From Lunularia cruciata (Eukaryota; Streptophyta; Marchantiopsida; Lunulariales; Lunulariaceae), in the NCBI GenBank assembly GCA_948567375.1, contig OX419762.1:5028001-5092000 (forward strand): 64,000 nt of DNA. The letters are read 5' to 3'. The notes under the pieces are model-generated. The model had not been told where the DNA came from, did no database searches, and was given only the letters and a program-made list of their open reading frames with translations. A program made the position numbers and the translations under genes. Positions 47,601-60,869 of this stretch are shown piece by piece (positions within the stretch are counted from its first letter, which is position 1; every line of letters starts with the position of its first letter).

Positions 47601-48195
47601 GAGGAGTAAGCCCAAGCCATTGCCTTGCAAGTGGCCAAAGGTCAAAGATGAAATTACTTGATATAGGAGGCTTTTGTATTAAGAGCAGAGGGGAAGCATT
47701 GCAAAGAAGGTACAAAGACAATCTTTGTTGATGGCAAGATGAAGAGAAGGATATCCACGTTGAATAGACCCAACAATAATGGAATTTAAAGAATAGTTTA
47801 AGGCTTAGGACAAGGAAGTGGACATGCTGAAGGGAGAGTTGAAGGGAGCATACAAATATTATGATGGTAGCCATGAAGGTATTTCATGCAAACCTTCAAA
47901 GAATCATGGATGCCAAGATCAAGGAGTTGACCACCATTATCAAGAGGCAAGAGGAAGACAAGGATGCAAAGAGTGGAAAGACCCACAAAGAAGTCATGGC
48001 TGATCTTCAAGACCTACGCATGAGTATCAAGATGGAGAAGAAGAAAATCCTCTTGACCATGGAAGAGACCAAGAACCAGCTCATGGGTCTTGTGGAGAAG
48101 GCCACCTAGGTGCAACTATACAAGATCAAGATGAGTAAGATAAAGGTGCAGATTCATGCACTAGTGGTGAAGGTCTACTATGACAAGTGACTCAA
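44640..48195 (+). pseudogene. Decayed multi-block coding remnant with coiled-coil end (unassigned)
   Basis: The plus strand reads like an old protein-coding stretch broken by many stops. Blocks include DEIYEASKGFKYYSSTTGTI (about 44740), DPTRRAIAKALINFSKSKCM (46215), FFEYLYERWLINWVEMWLYE (46300) and MNFLTKEERKRYLSISQKD (46430). The end at 47861-48109 is an open 82-codon frame rich in Glu, Lys and Met (MDAKIKELTTIIKRQEEDKD, EETKNQLMGLVEKA), strongly predicted to be helical coiled coil. I cannot name the protein. Its dense stops and similarity in style to the 0.2-2.8 kb remnant suggest a repeated element protein. Confidence 0.4.
45746..45775. repeat. (GA)n(GT)n compound microsatellite
   Basis: GAGTGAGAGAGAGAGAGAG followed by TGTGTGTGTGTATG. 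Confidence 0.85.
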
Positions 48196-48199
48196 CCAT

Positions 48200-51100
48200 T
48201 AGAGGTATTGAAGAAGCATACCAACTAAAAATTATGAGGATACATTAAACACCTTACTCATATAAAATTGGTAGATTACAAGGGAACAATAGAACATTTG
48301 ATTTGGCTCAATCGGGGCGTAGGTAGTTGTTCATCTTAGTATAGCTGAAGGCTGAAGGAATGACAAAGGCAAAGGATAGTGGTTTGTATTGTACTAAGTG
48401 TAAGACATCTTTGGCCTAGAATAACCTTGATGTGAAAGGCACCTTTGGCTATGTATACCTTTGGCATAGAACACCTTTGTAGTGGTAGGAATATTTTGTA
48501 GTTGAAGACTTTGAGGTGGTAGTCTTGAGGGCAGATGATTTTTCATGCTATAAAAAAGAGGTACTAACACCTTCTCCAATATGAAAACCCTTAAGTATGT
48601 CATATTAAGACTAAGATTAAGTAGCCAATGAAGATTAGTATTGTATAATGTGGATACAAGAATCCCACTGTTAGATCCCCTTATGGCATAGAGACAAAAA
48701 GATACTTAGGGATTAAGCCCTTGTAAGTCATGACCACATTTGTGATAATCAAGGATTGGGTACAAGGACTCCTTGACATTGATTGTTTGCATTCTAAAGT
48801 AATTGATTGAATGTTTGATTGAGTAATTGGTAGGGAAACATATAGTATGAATGCAAGTGCTTGAGTGTAGGAAGACATTTATTCTTGATTGAGGTGTTTG
48901 ATCCTTGGGAGTTTTGAACAAGCAAGAAAATTTCTTGAAGGACTAAGGATATTTTGGAAATTGATAGTACCACAAAATCAAAATTGGACATATGATCAAT
49001 TCAGGAAAGGTAGCACAGATGATCAATTCTAAAGAAGGTAGCACATAATTCTAAACTCTTAGTTTGTAGAATGATAGGATCTTTGGGATGGTAGCAACCT
49101 TCTGGCTCATAAATTACTTGTGGGTGAAATGACTCTCAAAGAGAAATGACATTGTGGAGGAAGTGAATCATCACCTTGAAGAATGCCTTGGAATAGATCT
49201 ATCATGAAAATTATTTAAGTTTTCCCTTCTCTATAGTGCACCATTGTGGGTGAAACTTTCTTCTTTTGGGAGTAGTTCCTACTTAAGAGATTAGATAAGA
49301 AATAGTAAACAAATTGTGATACTTCTTTTCATTTTTAAGTCATTTCAAACTTGTATCCTCAAGGAAATAACCTAGTCTTATCATTTGTATTATTAATATG
49401 TCAATATTGGGTTGGCATACTACTATAAGTGGAGGTACCATTACAAGAGATGGTATAGCACCAAGGTTTAACCTCATGGTGGAGTTATTTTAGTGTTTGA
49501 GGTAGAACTACCAAGGAGTGTGGATTGACAAGCTAAAGAGCTTGCAAAAGTTCTAGATGGAAGGATGGAGCGAGCCTATGTGAGGCATATACTCACATGA
49601 GATGGTTGATCAATTTCACTTAGGAAGTTATTGAAGCATATGTTATCCAATTTTGGTATGGGATATTGGATAAGGAGTTGTGATATAGAGTATGTGATAC
49701 TATGTTATTATAGGTTACCTCACCAACTTTGGTAATAGTCTTTGGTTTGACTGACCATTGTCATACTTTTCCTTTCTCTCTCTGGGAACACATATGGCAC
49801 CTTGCTGTGGACACCAAAAATCAGATGCTAGAGGTAAACCCATAACTACTTGACTAAACACAAGTGTTACCCAACCGCCGGAATCCTCTTCTCTTGTAAC
49901 TAATATTCTTGCAATCAAGAAGTGTAGTGACAAGCAACCTAACTTATCATCACAACATGCACTCCTGGTTTGTTGGTCATTACTTCTAGCATTACCAAGG
50001 AGAAATACACAACACTCCTAAAACGAAAAAAAACTAAGTGCAATGCCCACACACCAATCCAAACCAACTAGGCATACAAACAGGTATGCAAGCACAAAGA
50101 GGATCCAATCACAAGAATACAAAAATAATTCTTTATGCTTTTGTGGGAAAAGAGCTTCAGAAAGCCTTCTTGCTCTATCATCAAGCTCATTTCAACCTGT
50201 ACTGCTAGTCTCCTCCAATCTGAACTTCAGATTTCTAACAAATTTCTACTCCAAGTGGAGAATTCATATGTCTTCTTGATGGGAAAAAATCTGTGCAGCT
50301 CATATGAACAATAAAAAAGTTTTGTAGCTTGGATTCAATTGTTCTAGAATTCAATAGAAATCCTTTAAGATAAGCTTCCAAATGACATAAAATAGGCTTC
50401 AACCAGATCATTACAGCTCCCCTAACAACCTCTCAAATTTGGCCAGGTTTTTTGCAACTTTCACCCTAATTTTGAAACCTCTTTTAGGGTTTGCTCCTAG
50501 TTCTTGGCAACTTCTCCCCAGATTTCTAATTTAGAAGTACACTTGATCCTTACAAACACTTAGGCAACCTAAAACCCTCAATCATAGTCACAAGATAGGA
50601 GAATTGACATCCAATCAAGATGGAAGATAAAAACTGCTCTACCAAGCATATGATAGTATTTGCAATAGAATGTTTTGCATCAGATCTCACTCTCCATAGA
50701 TCTAGAGCCAACCAAATTTTTCACAATAGTTTTTTGTGTTGTTGTCTAAACTGCTGCAATTTTTTGTAGCCAAATCCAACCCAAGGCCCTAAATGTGAAT
50801 CAATTCCTGAGCTGGGCTAACTTGTGAGCTCTACATACCTAGGTATACTTGATCCAAGACCTTGAATTCTATATTTCAAGAATTCACATGAATCCTTTAA
50901 ACAAAGGTGAAAACCCTAACCAACAACAAGACTATAAATTTTTATAAGATGACTTGAACCACAACTTGGGAAATGACCAAAACTCCAAACCTAATCATTA
51001 GCTCTTCTCCAACACCTTACATCCCAAAAGCTTTAACTTCAATCATTCCAATCTAATTCAAGATTGATTCAAAATTAAAATTTCTAGGGTATCATTTTTT

Positions 51101-51790
51101 ATCTCATGCAGCAGCAGAACCTGATTGCAAAAATAAGTACAACATGTCCTCATGTTGTAAACCAATGGCTTTCTACAGACAAGGTTACAACTTGGCTCAA
51201 GAAGCATTGGCCTAAGCTCATATTTTACATTGATTTGAAATAGCCTATAAGTGCCCCATTTTGACTTTGGTGGATGTACCTTCTTTGATGGATACCTTCA
51301 AGGTGAATAGCACCAAAACTTTTTGCAAGATTCAAGACCTAACAAGCCTATTATTGAAACAACGAGTGGAGCTTGATGCAATCTATGTGCTTCTATGAGT
51401 GGAGAATGCTTGAATTTTTGCTCATAAGCTTTAAGGAGGAGTTGTGAGGTCCATTTTCAAAAGTGAAGAGACTAAAGGACAAATTTCCAAGAGATTGGGT
51501 CTCAAGTGAAGGAGTTTGGAGTTTTTGACCATCAAGGGAGTTTGAGGAGGGCACTTGAGGAGTGGAAATCACGGTTAGGAAGAAGAGATGACAAGCTACA
51601 ATCTAGAGATTGAAATCAAAATCTGGAGATTGAAAATCAAATGATTCCACGAGGGATATCATCAATTGAATAGGGAGGAGGGGGTAGAATACATACCTTG
51701 GAGCACAAAATAGGCTATTGCAAGAGTTTCATGAGTCTTATACATGATTTGTAAGTGGGATTGGAGAGTAGACAAAGTGTTTATAGCACT
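48200..51790. other. Intergenic, no recognisable gene
   Basis: AT-rich, stop-dense in all frames, with scattered open frames under 80 codons. A short direct repeat of GATCAATTC-GGTAGCACA occurs at about 48990-49045. Nothing else identifiable; old unclassified repeats are likely. Confidence 0.4.
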
Positions 51791-51839
51791 AAGTACCTTC
51801 ATTCAAGATCTAGGTATTAATGGCCCATTGACAAATTAA

Positions 51840-52540
51840 ATGATTTTTGTCCTGGATGTGACAATGCATATCATCAAGGATCACTATGCACTCATACTTC
51901 AGAATGTGTAAGAATTTGTTGTTAGAGTTGCATCACATGTTGAAGGCATTCTCAATGCTAACAATGAGATAGACCGTAATTAGTTGTTGCAAGATGTTGG
52001 TCTAGTCTTTGTTGAAGCATGTACTTGCATTGAGAGAATCACCATGCAACACAATGCAGACAATAGCCCATTCATTGATCCACTTGAACTACCACCTTTT
52101 TTATTGCAAGAGCTTGTTTGCATATCTACTTCATTTCCAAGGCTCATACATAGAGCTTTCATATGCATCACCAATACTCGGACATAAAAGTAGATATCAT
52201 TGCCAATGAGCATAAAGCTCTTCTTTGAGCTTATCATAATGAGCTTTTGTTGTAGGAGGGCATTGATGGTTGTAACCAAAAGATATCCTTTGACAATGCT
52301 TGGACTTTACTCAGTGCTTGGTTTCCAAACTTGGTTGAGTTTTGCAGTGGCATTGCAACTATATTTCCCCGGCACAAGTACAATGGAGTCTTACTTCTTT
52401 GTTCTAAGGTGGGAGAAAGGTGATCACCGCAAGAGTCTTTCAGACATTGGACTTGAAGGTGTGTTGTAGGCAAAGAATTATATGCAAATTGAGGCACTTG
52501 CGGATTATGATAATTGAGAAGCGATCTCATATCTTGTATT
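51840..52540 (+). pseudogene. hAT-like transposase C-terminal remnant
   Basis: Several plus-strand frames string together: HYALILQNV, VASHVEGILNANNEIDRN, LLQDVGLVFVEACTC, PFLLQELVCISTSFPRLI, and at 52350-52469 PGTSTMESYFFVLRWEKGDH then RKSLSDIGLEGVL. The last block resembles the E-x(2)-FS-x-L-x(2)-x-K ... LSDxSLEG(I/V) ending that I associate with plant transposase-like proteins. One stop (TAG) directly follows EGVL. The family name is tentative; that it was once coding is firmer. Confidence 0.45.
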
Positions 52541-52794
52541 ACAATTTGTAGATTGTTAGCTAAAGGTAATGCATATCTTGTTGCATGAAAAAAATTTATA
52601 ATTCTGATTTATTGGCCTTCAACTCTTGACTGATTCTCTTTGACTCTTTGACTCTTCAAATTCTATTCAATTTGACTAAATGTGAGTTCTATCTAAATTA
52701 ATTCTGAAATATTGCACATAAGCTAATTTAGGTAATTGGTGGATTGCCTATTAAAGGTAGGCCTGGGGATAATGGATTGCCTTATCAATTATTG

Positions 52795-53011
52795 TGGAGA
52801 ATGTTTCACTTTTTGAGGCCCAATTCACTTGTTTAGGCCTCTAAATTGGCTTTAAAGTTTTTAGGGTGTTTTCCGCCTCTACCCTATTAGTGACAATACT
52901 CTTTTGGTGACATCTCCATCAAATCTACTTAGACCATTTTATATAACATCCCTCAAGATATTACCAAGCCAATTTCCATCTCTAGATAATATGTCACCTA
53001 ATGGTATTACA
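52795..53011 (-). repeat. Truncated family B LTR
   Basis: Reverse-complement match to the first ~215 bases of the B LTR. The right end ATGGTATTACA is its TGTAATACC start in minus orientation. Landmarks such as GGTGTTTTCC, CCTATTAGTG and CTTTTGGTGACA are shared with 39890-40035 and 42030-42179. The 3' two-thirds is missing. Confidence 0.75.
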
Positions 53012-53775
53012 TTAGCATAGCTATAACTCAAAGGAGATCAAATTCAAGTGTTGAAACTTTCACCTCTTCTATGGATGATAGAGATATCATTGACTTCATG
53101 TGAAGATCAGCGTAGGTGGATGCATCTACCATAGTGACTAGGAATTCAACTTATGCTCTTGAGCCTAGTGGAGCATCAATGGAATTGGACCCACAAAGAG
53201 TGGAGGTTGGTAGATAGGTCAAACATCTCTAGTCTTTCACATTCTTCAAGCACTATTGATGATATCCATGGCTCCTAGAAATCCTAGTGCAAGTGTGGTA
53301 GATGGTGATGGAGTGAAAAATAGACTAAATACTAGTCAACCACCTATTTCTATCAAGTTTTTGTCTACCATGATGTTGGGTATGGCTCAATTGATTATGT
53401 GCTCCTTTTGTTCTCATCCAACTATATGTTTACATTGGAAGTTGATCCAGTACCAATTTTCTGGTTGGTTGCCACCCTTTGTGAGAGTAGGGAGAGTATA
53501 GTTCTTTCTTCTATTGTGGAGGTGTTCAATTATAGAGCCATCTTGGTTGAGGAGCATGGGATCCTTTTTGCTATAAATGGCTTGTTGCAAGCTACAACTA
53601 CTAGATTGGAAGAGTTATCTACTAGATCTACATTTGAGAGATCTAGGTTTACACTTGAAGTTGTCTTATCTGACAACCATAGAGGGATTTTCAATTTTTT
53701 TGGACCTTTAGGGAAGTTATATGCACCATAGAGTGTCTTATTAGACTTTAGTGCACAACTCTTATGTCGGGGAAA
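53012..53775 (+). other. Unassigned decayed coding-like sequence
   Basis: Two overlapping open frames on the plus strand (53256-53501 and 53399-53731). The second, 110 codons, includes EVDPVPIFWLVATLCE and GLLQATTTRLEELSTRS. I recognise neither. It may be the 5' part of element B cut off by the LTR at 53776. Codon periodicity suggests former coding rather than noise. Confidence 0.3.
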
Positions 53776-54532
53776 TGTAATACCAAGAACTAGACATGAA
53801 AATCTACTTATATCATCTAGAGATGAAAATTGGTTTGGTATCATCTAGAAGGATGTTATGTATGATGGGCTAGGTAGATCAGATAGAGGTGTCACCAAAA
53901 GAGTACTTCTACTAATAGGGCAAGAGCCAAAAATAGTTTGAATTTGTAATACCAAAAGTTAGACGGATTATCCAAAGGTGAAATTTGACTTGGTAACATC
54001 TGGAAGGATGTTATGTATGATGGGCTAGGTAGATCAGATAGAGGTTTCACCAAAAGAAGACTTTACTAATAGGGCAAGAGTCAAAAATAGCATGGAAAAT
54101 TTAGAGCTAAATTTGGAGGCCTAAAGGGATGAATTAGGCCTCAAAAATATGCACATTCTCCCTCCTCCCAACAAAGAAGAGATTGGCCTTCCCTCCCCCA
54201 GAGCTTGTCTCATCAAGAGAGCTTTCCAACAATACCTCACCCATGTGATTTGGAGATTCCTACAAGAAGATTCTCTCTAGTCAAAGATGGTTTGACCAAC
54301 CAGATAGGATCATAACCAACATGTCACCCATGCATGCAACTAATCTAAGGGTATAACTTGCTAACATATCACCAATCCATGTATCTGATCCAAGGGTGGA
54401 GCTTTCTTCAAGGGATTCTCCCTTGCTATATAATATAGTCAAGGTGCTCCTTTGGGGCATTGGAGATTGAGTGCAAAGCTTTGTGTTTTTTCCTATGTTT
54501 CTCTTAAGGTCTCCTATCCTCAAAAGATTACA
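53776..54532 (+). repeat. Family B LTR with duplicated 5' module
   Basis: Starts TGTAATACCAAGAAC, ends AAAAGATTACA. The first ~165 bases (to GGGCAAGAGCC) recur at once as a second diverged copy starting near TGTAATACCAAAAGTTAG at 53947. The remainder (ATTGGCCTTCCC, CACATGTGATT-like, GGTGCTCCTTTGGGGCAT) aligns with the B copies at 27857, 39449 and 41601. No clear target duplication; probably solo. Confidence 0.8.
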
Positions 54533-56569
54533 TGAAGGATGCAATTCTTGGTCTTAGGCTATAAAAGATCAATGTTTGAGAGGTGTTTGTTTCATATCTA
54601 AACACCTTTAAGTGGTGGTTTTATACAATACACCACATGTGGGGTGCACATCGTCTAACTTCAGCCCGGTCATCCATTTGATAGTTTTATGATGAGACCC
54701 CATGTCATTTCAATAGTAATAGAGTTGTATGATCTCTTAGTTGGTAAAGTAGTGTTATATCCCATGGGTTTTAATATTGATTGTAGGGAGGAGATAGCTT
54801 TTTGTAGGCCAAGTTGATAGTCAAGTGAGAGATATCTATGTTGTCTACTTGTATGCTTTGGTAGTCTTGGTTCATTATAGTCAAGGACCATGGCATCAAT
54901 ATCAACCTTTAGTGGTTCAATTACTTGGCCTAGTGAGGTATTAGAAGAAAACACACATGTAGAGGATACTTTGGTACTAGAGAAGATCACTCTAATTTGA
55001 AGTATGAATGGAGTTGTTCCATCCATGTTGGATATACCATTGTGGAGTTAGGATGATGATTTATAACATCATGCAAATAGGTTGGTGCAATATGCTTAGA
55101 GTGGATCCTTTACGCTACCAATGGACCAATTTGATGATGATCTCTAAGAGTCTATCACCTTATCTCCTTTGGAGAACCCATCTATTGCTTGGCAATATCT
55201 AGTGGAGGGAGTGTGCCTATTGGATTTTTTTGGTGTGATTAGCATTGGACTAGTTATGGTATTGCAAGCAAGCATATAGGTTTATAAGTACTTGTATGTG
55301 AAGAGGAATGAGATTTCTAGACGAGTCTCTTTACATCATGTGGCATATTTGGACAATTGGTATCTTGAATTACCAATATCAATAGAGGTAGAGATTCTAT
55401 ACTATGACATCTCCAAGTTCATCAAGTATTTTCTCCAACATATATTTTGGAAAATGTCGCTTTCATAGGTGACTCTTTCACATATGTGATGGAAACTACA
55501 CATCAGATCTGATCTTGGATTGGCCCGATATTGTTTTTGGATGGCTATAGTTAGATCTTAGTCCCATTTTGTTTGTCTTTGGTAGACAAACCTCTTACTT
55601 AGAGAGGTTTTATAGCTTACCTATGATATATTCATGGTATTCAATGACTACCACACTTTATTGTTGATGATATTTTGGATGTTGTTTGCTAGTCTAAGAC
55701 TATAAGAATGGTTAATAGGTCACCTATGGTAGAAGTGAACCTTGTAGTGCAACCCAAAGCCACTTTACTTATACTCATGAGTTTCCTAACCTTCCATGCT
55801 TATTGGGAGGGAGGTCTTGGACTTGTTTTGAACTCAAATTTACAATAATTGGTTGAGCACAATACCAATGAGAGCAAGTGCTTGGTTTTTGTATCAAATT
55901 TGCTACAATGTAAGTATTGTCAAAGGCATCTAAACATCAAGTATTAGGTCAAGCTATAGACTTAAATTGTTTGACTTGGATTGTAGGCCTTGGATGGATT
56001 GAGCAATGTAGGATGTACTTGACATGTATCACCACTTGGACACTTATGAGCTCTATGCCTATCAAGACATCAAGTACATGTTGGGGATGATGGAACAAGT
56101 GTGCATGATACTCTTGGTACATAGCCCACGATTACTAGTGAGGATACACCATTGGTCTACTTAAGATGTAGCTATAAGACGTGTCAAGCTTATGGCCAAA
56201 GCAAAGGAAGTTTTTGCTCTAAGGTTAGGGACTCTAGTTGTTGGAGGTATGATAATGTTGCTCTCAAGGCCCCAATGTAACAACCAATCCATGTGTCTTC
56301 CACCTCTATAATAGTTACAAAGGATACTTGGGAGCAAAAAATTGGACCCAAGCTTATAAGAGATGAAAGACAAAGTGTTTGGAACTTCTTCAGGAGCTAC
56401 ACAAGTTATTTTACCTTTAGTATGAAGGATTTGGTTGCTCTAAAAAGATCTTGTATTTGGATTGTGTTGACTAGTGATACATATGTTTTTTTATGTCCCT
56501 AAGGATAGAATGACATGCAGAGGGCCTTGATTTAAAGTCGGAGTAAGGACCTTTTGATGTTGGTTTGGT

Positions 56570-57090
56570 GGAAATTTCACAAGTATGCTTCAACTATGGT
56601 GATGCTAGTTAAGAAGGATATAGATGAAAATTATATGGATACATGGATATGAGGAGATTACTTTCCTATTAATCAATAGATTAGGGTTGATTGGTGTGCT
56701 ATGCCTACATCAAAGGAGATCTTTGATGCAATTGTGCATACAAAGATCTTTAGTACTTTGGATCTTAAAGTAAGACATTATCAATTGCCAGTCATTTTGG
56801 CCTATTGATCCTCATAGCAAGGATGTATTATATCAATCATAATTCTTATCATTGGGTTAAAGAATGCTTTTGACAAGTTCTAAAATGTCATGGATATGAT
56901 ACTACCTAGATTGGATTTTGCTTGATGTTATAATGATAACATTTAATCTATAACATTACCATTGAAAAGCATGAGAGACATTTGTTGGAGGTGTTTGAGA
57001 GATTGACATCTCATGGAATCCAATTACATCATGGGTAGTATAGATTCTTCCAAGAGCAAGTTAAGTATTTGGGTCACACTTGGTATTCAA
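56570..57090 (+). pseudogene. Reverse transcriptase remnant, gypsy B
   Basis: Readable pieces in order: MVMLVKKD near 56597, GDYFPINQ, AMPTSKEIFDAIVH, then KIFSTLDLKVRHYQLP (the catalytic-Asp motif of gypsy RT, TLDL), GLKNAFDKF, and LDFA followed by YNDNI where family members have Y-I-D-D-I. The catalytic DD motif is therefore damaged. Several stop codons interrupt the frame. Confidence 0.85.
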
Positions 57091-57479
57091 TAGACCAAGG
57101 TAGATGCATTACAAACTATCTTTCCATTGGTGTTGTGGATGGCACAATTGGTGCCAAGGAGAGAGACCATATCTTTCAATGAGCCAAGCGGTTTAGATTG
57201 GAGGCAAGACATTTTCTTTGGATAAAGGAGGTTGGTAGAGTCCAAGTAGCATTCCTTCCATCATAGAGATCCCAATTGGTTTGACATGCTTATGAGGAGC
57301 TAGTACATTTTGGAGTAAAGTAGACATATAGTGTACTTCAAATTCATTATTAGTGGTGCAATTTGCAAACCAATGTAAAAAATTTTTTTGCCAAATTGTG
57401 GTTTGTGATTGAGCTAGAGCATCATTCAATACTCCTATGCCACAATTACATCCACTACCTATCATGTGGTTGGGTTATT

Positions 57480-57930
57480 GCTAGAGTTTTGACTTCACTG
57501 GATCTTTATCATTGATTGTAAGACATCATCAATATATTTTGGTTATGGTGGGGTCCTTCTACAAGGGGATTGAATTGATGGCACTTTGTAACAAGTCTAG
57601 TGAAGGTATGGTTTATTCATTCTTGAATTGAGTTCTTGGTCATTTTTGCACCAATTGAGATCTTGACTAATCAAGGTATATAGTTCATGGGATATTTTTT
57701 GGTCTTGTGTGACAAGGTCTTGATTGATCATCATATTACCTTTTTAGATCACCCTAAAGCAAATGGTTTAGCAAAGAGAGTAGTTCATATGATGAAGAGA
57801 GGATTGTGTAAGTATGGTGGAGAGGACACTTGGGAGATTGGGACCTCTAGTTACCTTGTTTGGTTATGGGCTATTGGTTTAGCAAGCACGCCTCCTTAGC
57901 ATGCTTCTCTCCCTACTTCTTACTCTATGG
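57480..57930 (+). pseudogene. Integrase remnant, gypsy B
   Basis: The best block is open from 57687: VLIDHHITFLDHPKANGLAK, followed by RVVHMMKRGLCKYGG. This matches the end of the catalytic core of Ty3/gypsy integrases, where HP-x-x-(D/N)G-x-x-E/K precedes a helix. In this family the last catalytic Glu sits in the G-L-A-E-R context; here it reads Lys (GLAKR), so the protein would be inactive even without the stops. Upstream bases near 57660 read the ILTNQGIQFMG segment (normally D-R/Q-G-x-x-F). Confidence 0.8.
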
Positions 57931-58106
57931 ACAAGATCTAGATTTACCTACAGCCATTTTTTGTGATGTAATTGCAGTCTTGGACTTGAATGATCCAAAT
58001 GTATAAGTAAGTGCAAACATCTTTTGGAGAGTGATGTTGATGGCCTTTGAGAACTTAGAAACAAAATTATACTTTATATTATGCCACTATTCAAGGAAAG
58101 GGATGA

Positions 58107-58116
58107 AAGAGGGGAG
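58107..58116 (+). promoter_or_regulatory. Polypurine tract of gypsy element B
   Basis: AAAGAGGGGAG-type purine run just before the TGTTATAG that begins the putative 3' LTR, downstream of the integrase remnant. This is the standard place for plus-strand priming. Confidence 0.6.
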
Positions 58117-59261
58117 TGTTATAGTCCTTAATTTATTGGTTCCATCTAGATGATTATGAATATCTATATCAAACTACACCAAATGACTCTTGATGTGACT
58201 ACATGCCACATTATCTTGAGAGTGCACAAGGTTTTGCCTTTTGGAGTCCTTATGTTGGAAGGACATGATGGTGTTGTTTCAAACGATCATGTGCACAATT
58301 GTGTGGCATGCCATCTCCCAAAAATTGATGGCACAATGGACCCAAGCTTGTCAATTTTACATGCAAGCTTGAGGTGTATGTTATGTGGCTCTTTGAATGG
58401 AGTTGCTACTATATTGGTGTGTGACAACTATTTGAGAGGATGACATATGGCATGTTTGATCCTTTGACTCATGATGGTTACTCAAGGGTAATGGATATGT
58501 GCTTGATGTACTTGACACTAGAGCTACTTCATTCTTTATGTGATATAGATTCCAAATAGACAACTAAAGATGGGATTCAATAGCACCCGGTCTCTTGATC
58601 TTTGCTCACCATAGGGTATACTCCAAGTATATCACATACTTGGAGTAGATGGGCTACCTTGAGTTAGAGGAACCTAACCACAAGCTAGACGGACTGTGGG
58701 TCTTTGGAGTTTGTATGTGATTTCTATATGAGTTGTGGTTTTATAGTCTATAATGTTGATAGGAGTGTATGTTAAGTAGCAATGTATATATGCATGATAA
58801 ATATCATGACTTTTGCAGCATCAAAGCTAGTTTGCTAAAACACTATAGTGATAGTTTTGGCAGTCACCATGTTATCATAGACTACTTAGTGGTGGCTAGA
58901 TACCATATTTGGTTGACTGATTGCACCATCTAGCTATCATTTACACCATCATACCATTAAGGTTGGATTCAAGGTCGCTCTAGAGGAGGTATACCTCAAA
59001 GTGCAGCTCCAGATAGCTCACTTTTCTATGTTGAGTCTTCAAGCTCCTAGCTATGGTGGACAGAGGTCAACAAGTGTCAACTTGATTCTCTTAGCTAGAG
59101 TGAATGCGGCTTGATGATGTGATCAAGGCCTATTGGCAATGTATATTGAATGTTTAGATTTGATATCTGATTTGAGTTGTGATTGATTGATTATTGTGAC
59201 TCTTTGGAGTTTTTGTGTGATTTCTAGATGAGTTTTTCTTCTATACTGTATAATGTTAACA
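58117..59261 (+). repeat. Putative 3' LTR of gypsy element B
   Basis: It starts TGTTATAG directly after a purine-rich tract and may end GTTAACA near 59261, giving TG...CA termini; the right boundary is uncertain. An internal segment (about 58687-58775) is repeated near 59197-59275, with both copies reading TCTTTGGAGTTT then GTGTGATTTCTA or close. The middle (58820-59200) also matches 41057-41480. Confidence 0.55.
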
Positions 59262-59908
59262 CGGATATATATATACCCAAACAAAGATCTTAGTGATGCT
59301 AGTAGTATTTTGAGATAAAAATTTGACCATGTATTCTTGAAAAGTTGATATATCATGCGACAATGTGTTTATGATTTTAAGACCTATCAAGACAACAACC
59401 TTGGAAAAAAAAGGAGGGATCCCCAAGCGACCTAACTATCTCTAAGATTTTAGGAAAGAAAAAAGAATTTTACTATTGAACTATACACCTCTTATAATTG
59501 ATATAATCACGTCTCAAGCAACTAAAACTAAAATGGCATGTCCACCTCAACTTGCCCCGTACTTCACCAAAGGTGAACTCGACCACATCCTCTTTTTGAG
59601 AGTTCGATACTCAGGTTCTTTTCCGGAACTTATACGGTTCGTGATGACGTCTGCATCGCACCGTGTATGAGCTGCTGATTCAATGATCTAAAGTTCTCCT
59701 CAATCGTGGGGATTAGTCCCAGGCACTCTTATGAAAGCTCCCTCAAACTATTTGGATATTCGTTTTCCTTCTCCAAGTAAAATTTCATGAGCGTAAGTGA
59801 GGTGAGCCATGTATGTAGGTGAACAACGAAGATGATGGAAGACATGCGCATGATGCCGAGCATCGAAATCCTCATATGCGCAGAAATTACGATGTGATGA
59901 CATCAAAG

Positions 59909-59931
59909 ATGCGATGCGATGCGATGCGATA
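59909..59931. repeat. (GATGC)n microsatellite
   Basis: About four and a half copies of the pentamer GATGC/GCGAT in a row. The flanks hold further scattered GATG motifs (59860-59900). Confidence 0.85.
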
Positions 59932-60869
59932 CATCAGCTAACATAGAGAATTTCGATACACATCTCCCTTGATACAGATATCATTAGAAATATACGGTTT
60001 ATTTGTATTTATATATAAGCAAATTTAGATCTCGATTAACCTATATAATCCATTATCAAATTATTCATTACTCTAATTCGTTTAACAAACTGGAGCAATG
60101 ACTAGGCCAACTTGATCTGCCCTTAGAAATGATTCGAAGAGATATTCGTTACGACGTTTACTTACAACCTTCAAATCTATATTTCAAAATATGGAAATCG
60201 TGGTCAGCTCGTGTAGTTGCAAATTAAATAACATATTTCTTTCCGTTCGCTAGCGAATCTCCTGACATTTCTTCTCACATCGGTTGGGCAGACCTGCCCA
60301 TTTTAGCCATCAATATTTCATAAATATGAGACTCACGCCCTGCATTATTGGCTCTGTTCATGTTCATGGCGGAAAGGAATGTTTGGTGGCGGCCTTTCCT
60401 TTTGTTGCTCACATAAAGGATGGATAAGTGAAAGTAAACATGAACATTGAGTTGGGAGAGGACAAGAATTTCTTGCTGGCGACGACTTCTCAAGACAGTC
60501 TGATTTTTTGACATTTTTTTAACCACCACCACCACGGGTGGATGCGAATAATGTTAAGTTTAGCAGTAATATAGCAGTCTGTACATAAGAACAGCAGTAG
60601 ATATGACTTGCAGTAGAGTGTGACGTTTCATTTTCTTCATGTTCATTTCTTCATCATTTAATAGCACGTGAAAGACTTAACTGACCCGCTTATATGGCAC
60701 TTCGATTTGGCCGACCCCAAGTTGGCTAAAGGACTTAACCGACACCGTTGAAGCCCTGACGCGACGCATCAGTTATATGTGGCAATGGATATCACGAACA
60801 TGACTAAATGAAACACAAGAATCTTGGTTGCTAGCACAAACTCACTCCATGCCAGATAATCTCGTGGAT

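Larger units (their letters stand above)
54533..58116 (+). mobile_element. Decayed Ty3/gypsy element B, internal region
   Basis: Plus-strand pol remnants in family order: RT at about 56580-57080, then integrase at 57480-57900, then a purine tract and LTR. The part before 56480 shows coding-like patches but no domain I can name, so gag and protease are not placed. In-frame stops and frameshifts are frequent throughout. The 5' LTR was not identified; the LTR at 53776-54532 belongs to another family. Confidence 0.75.
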
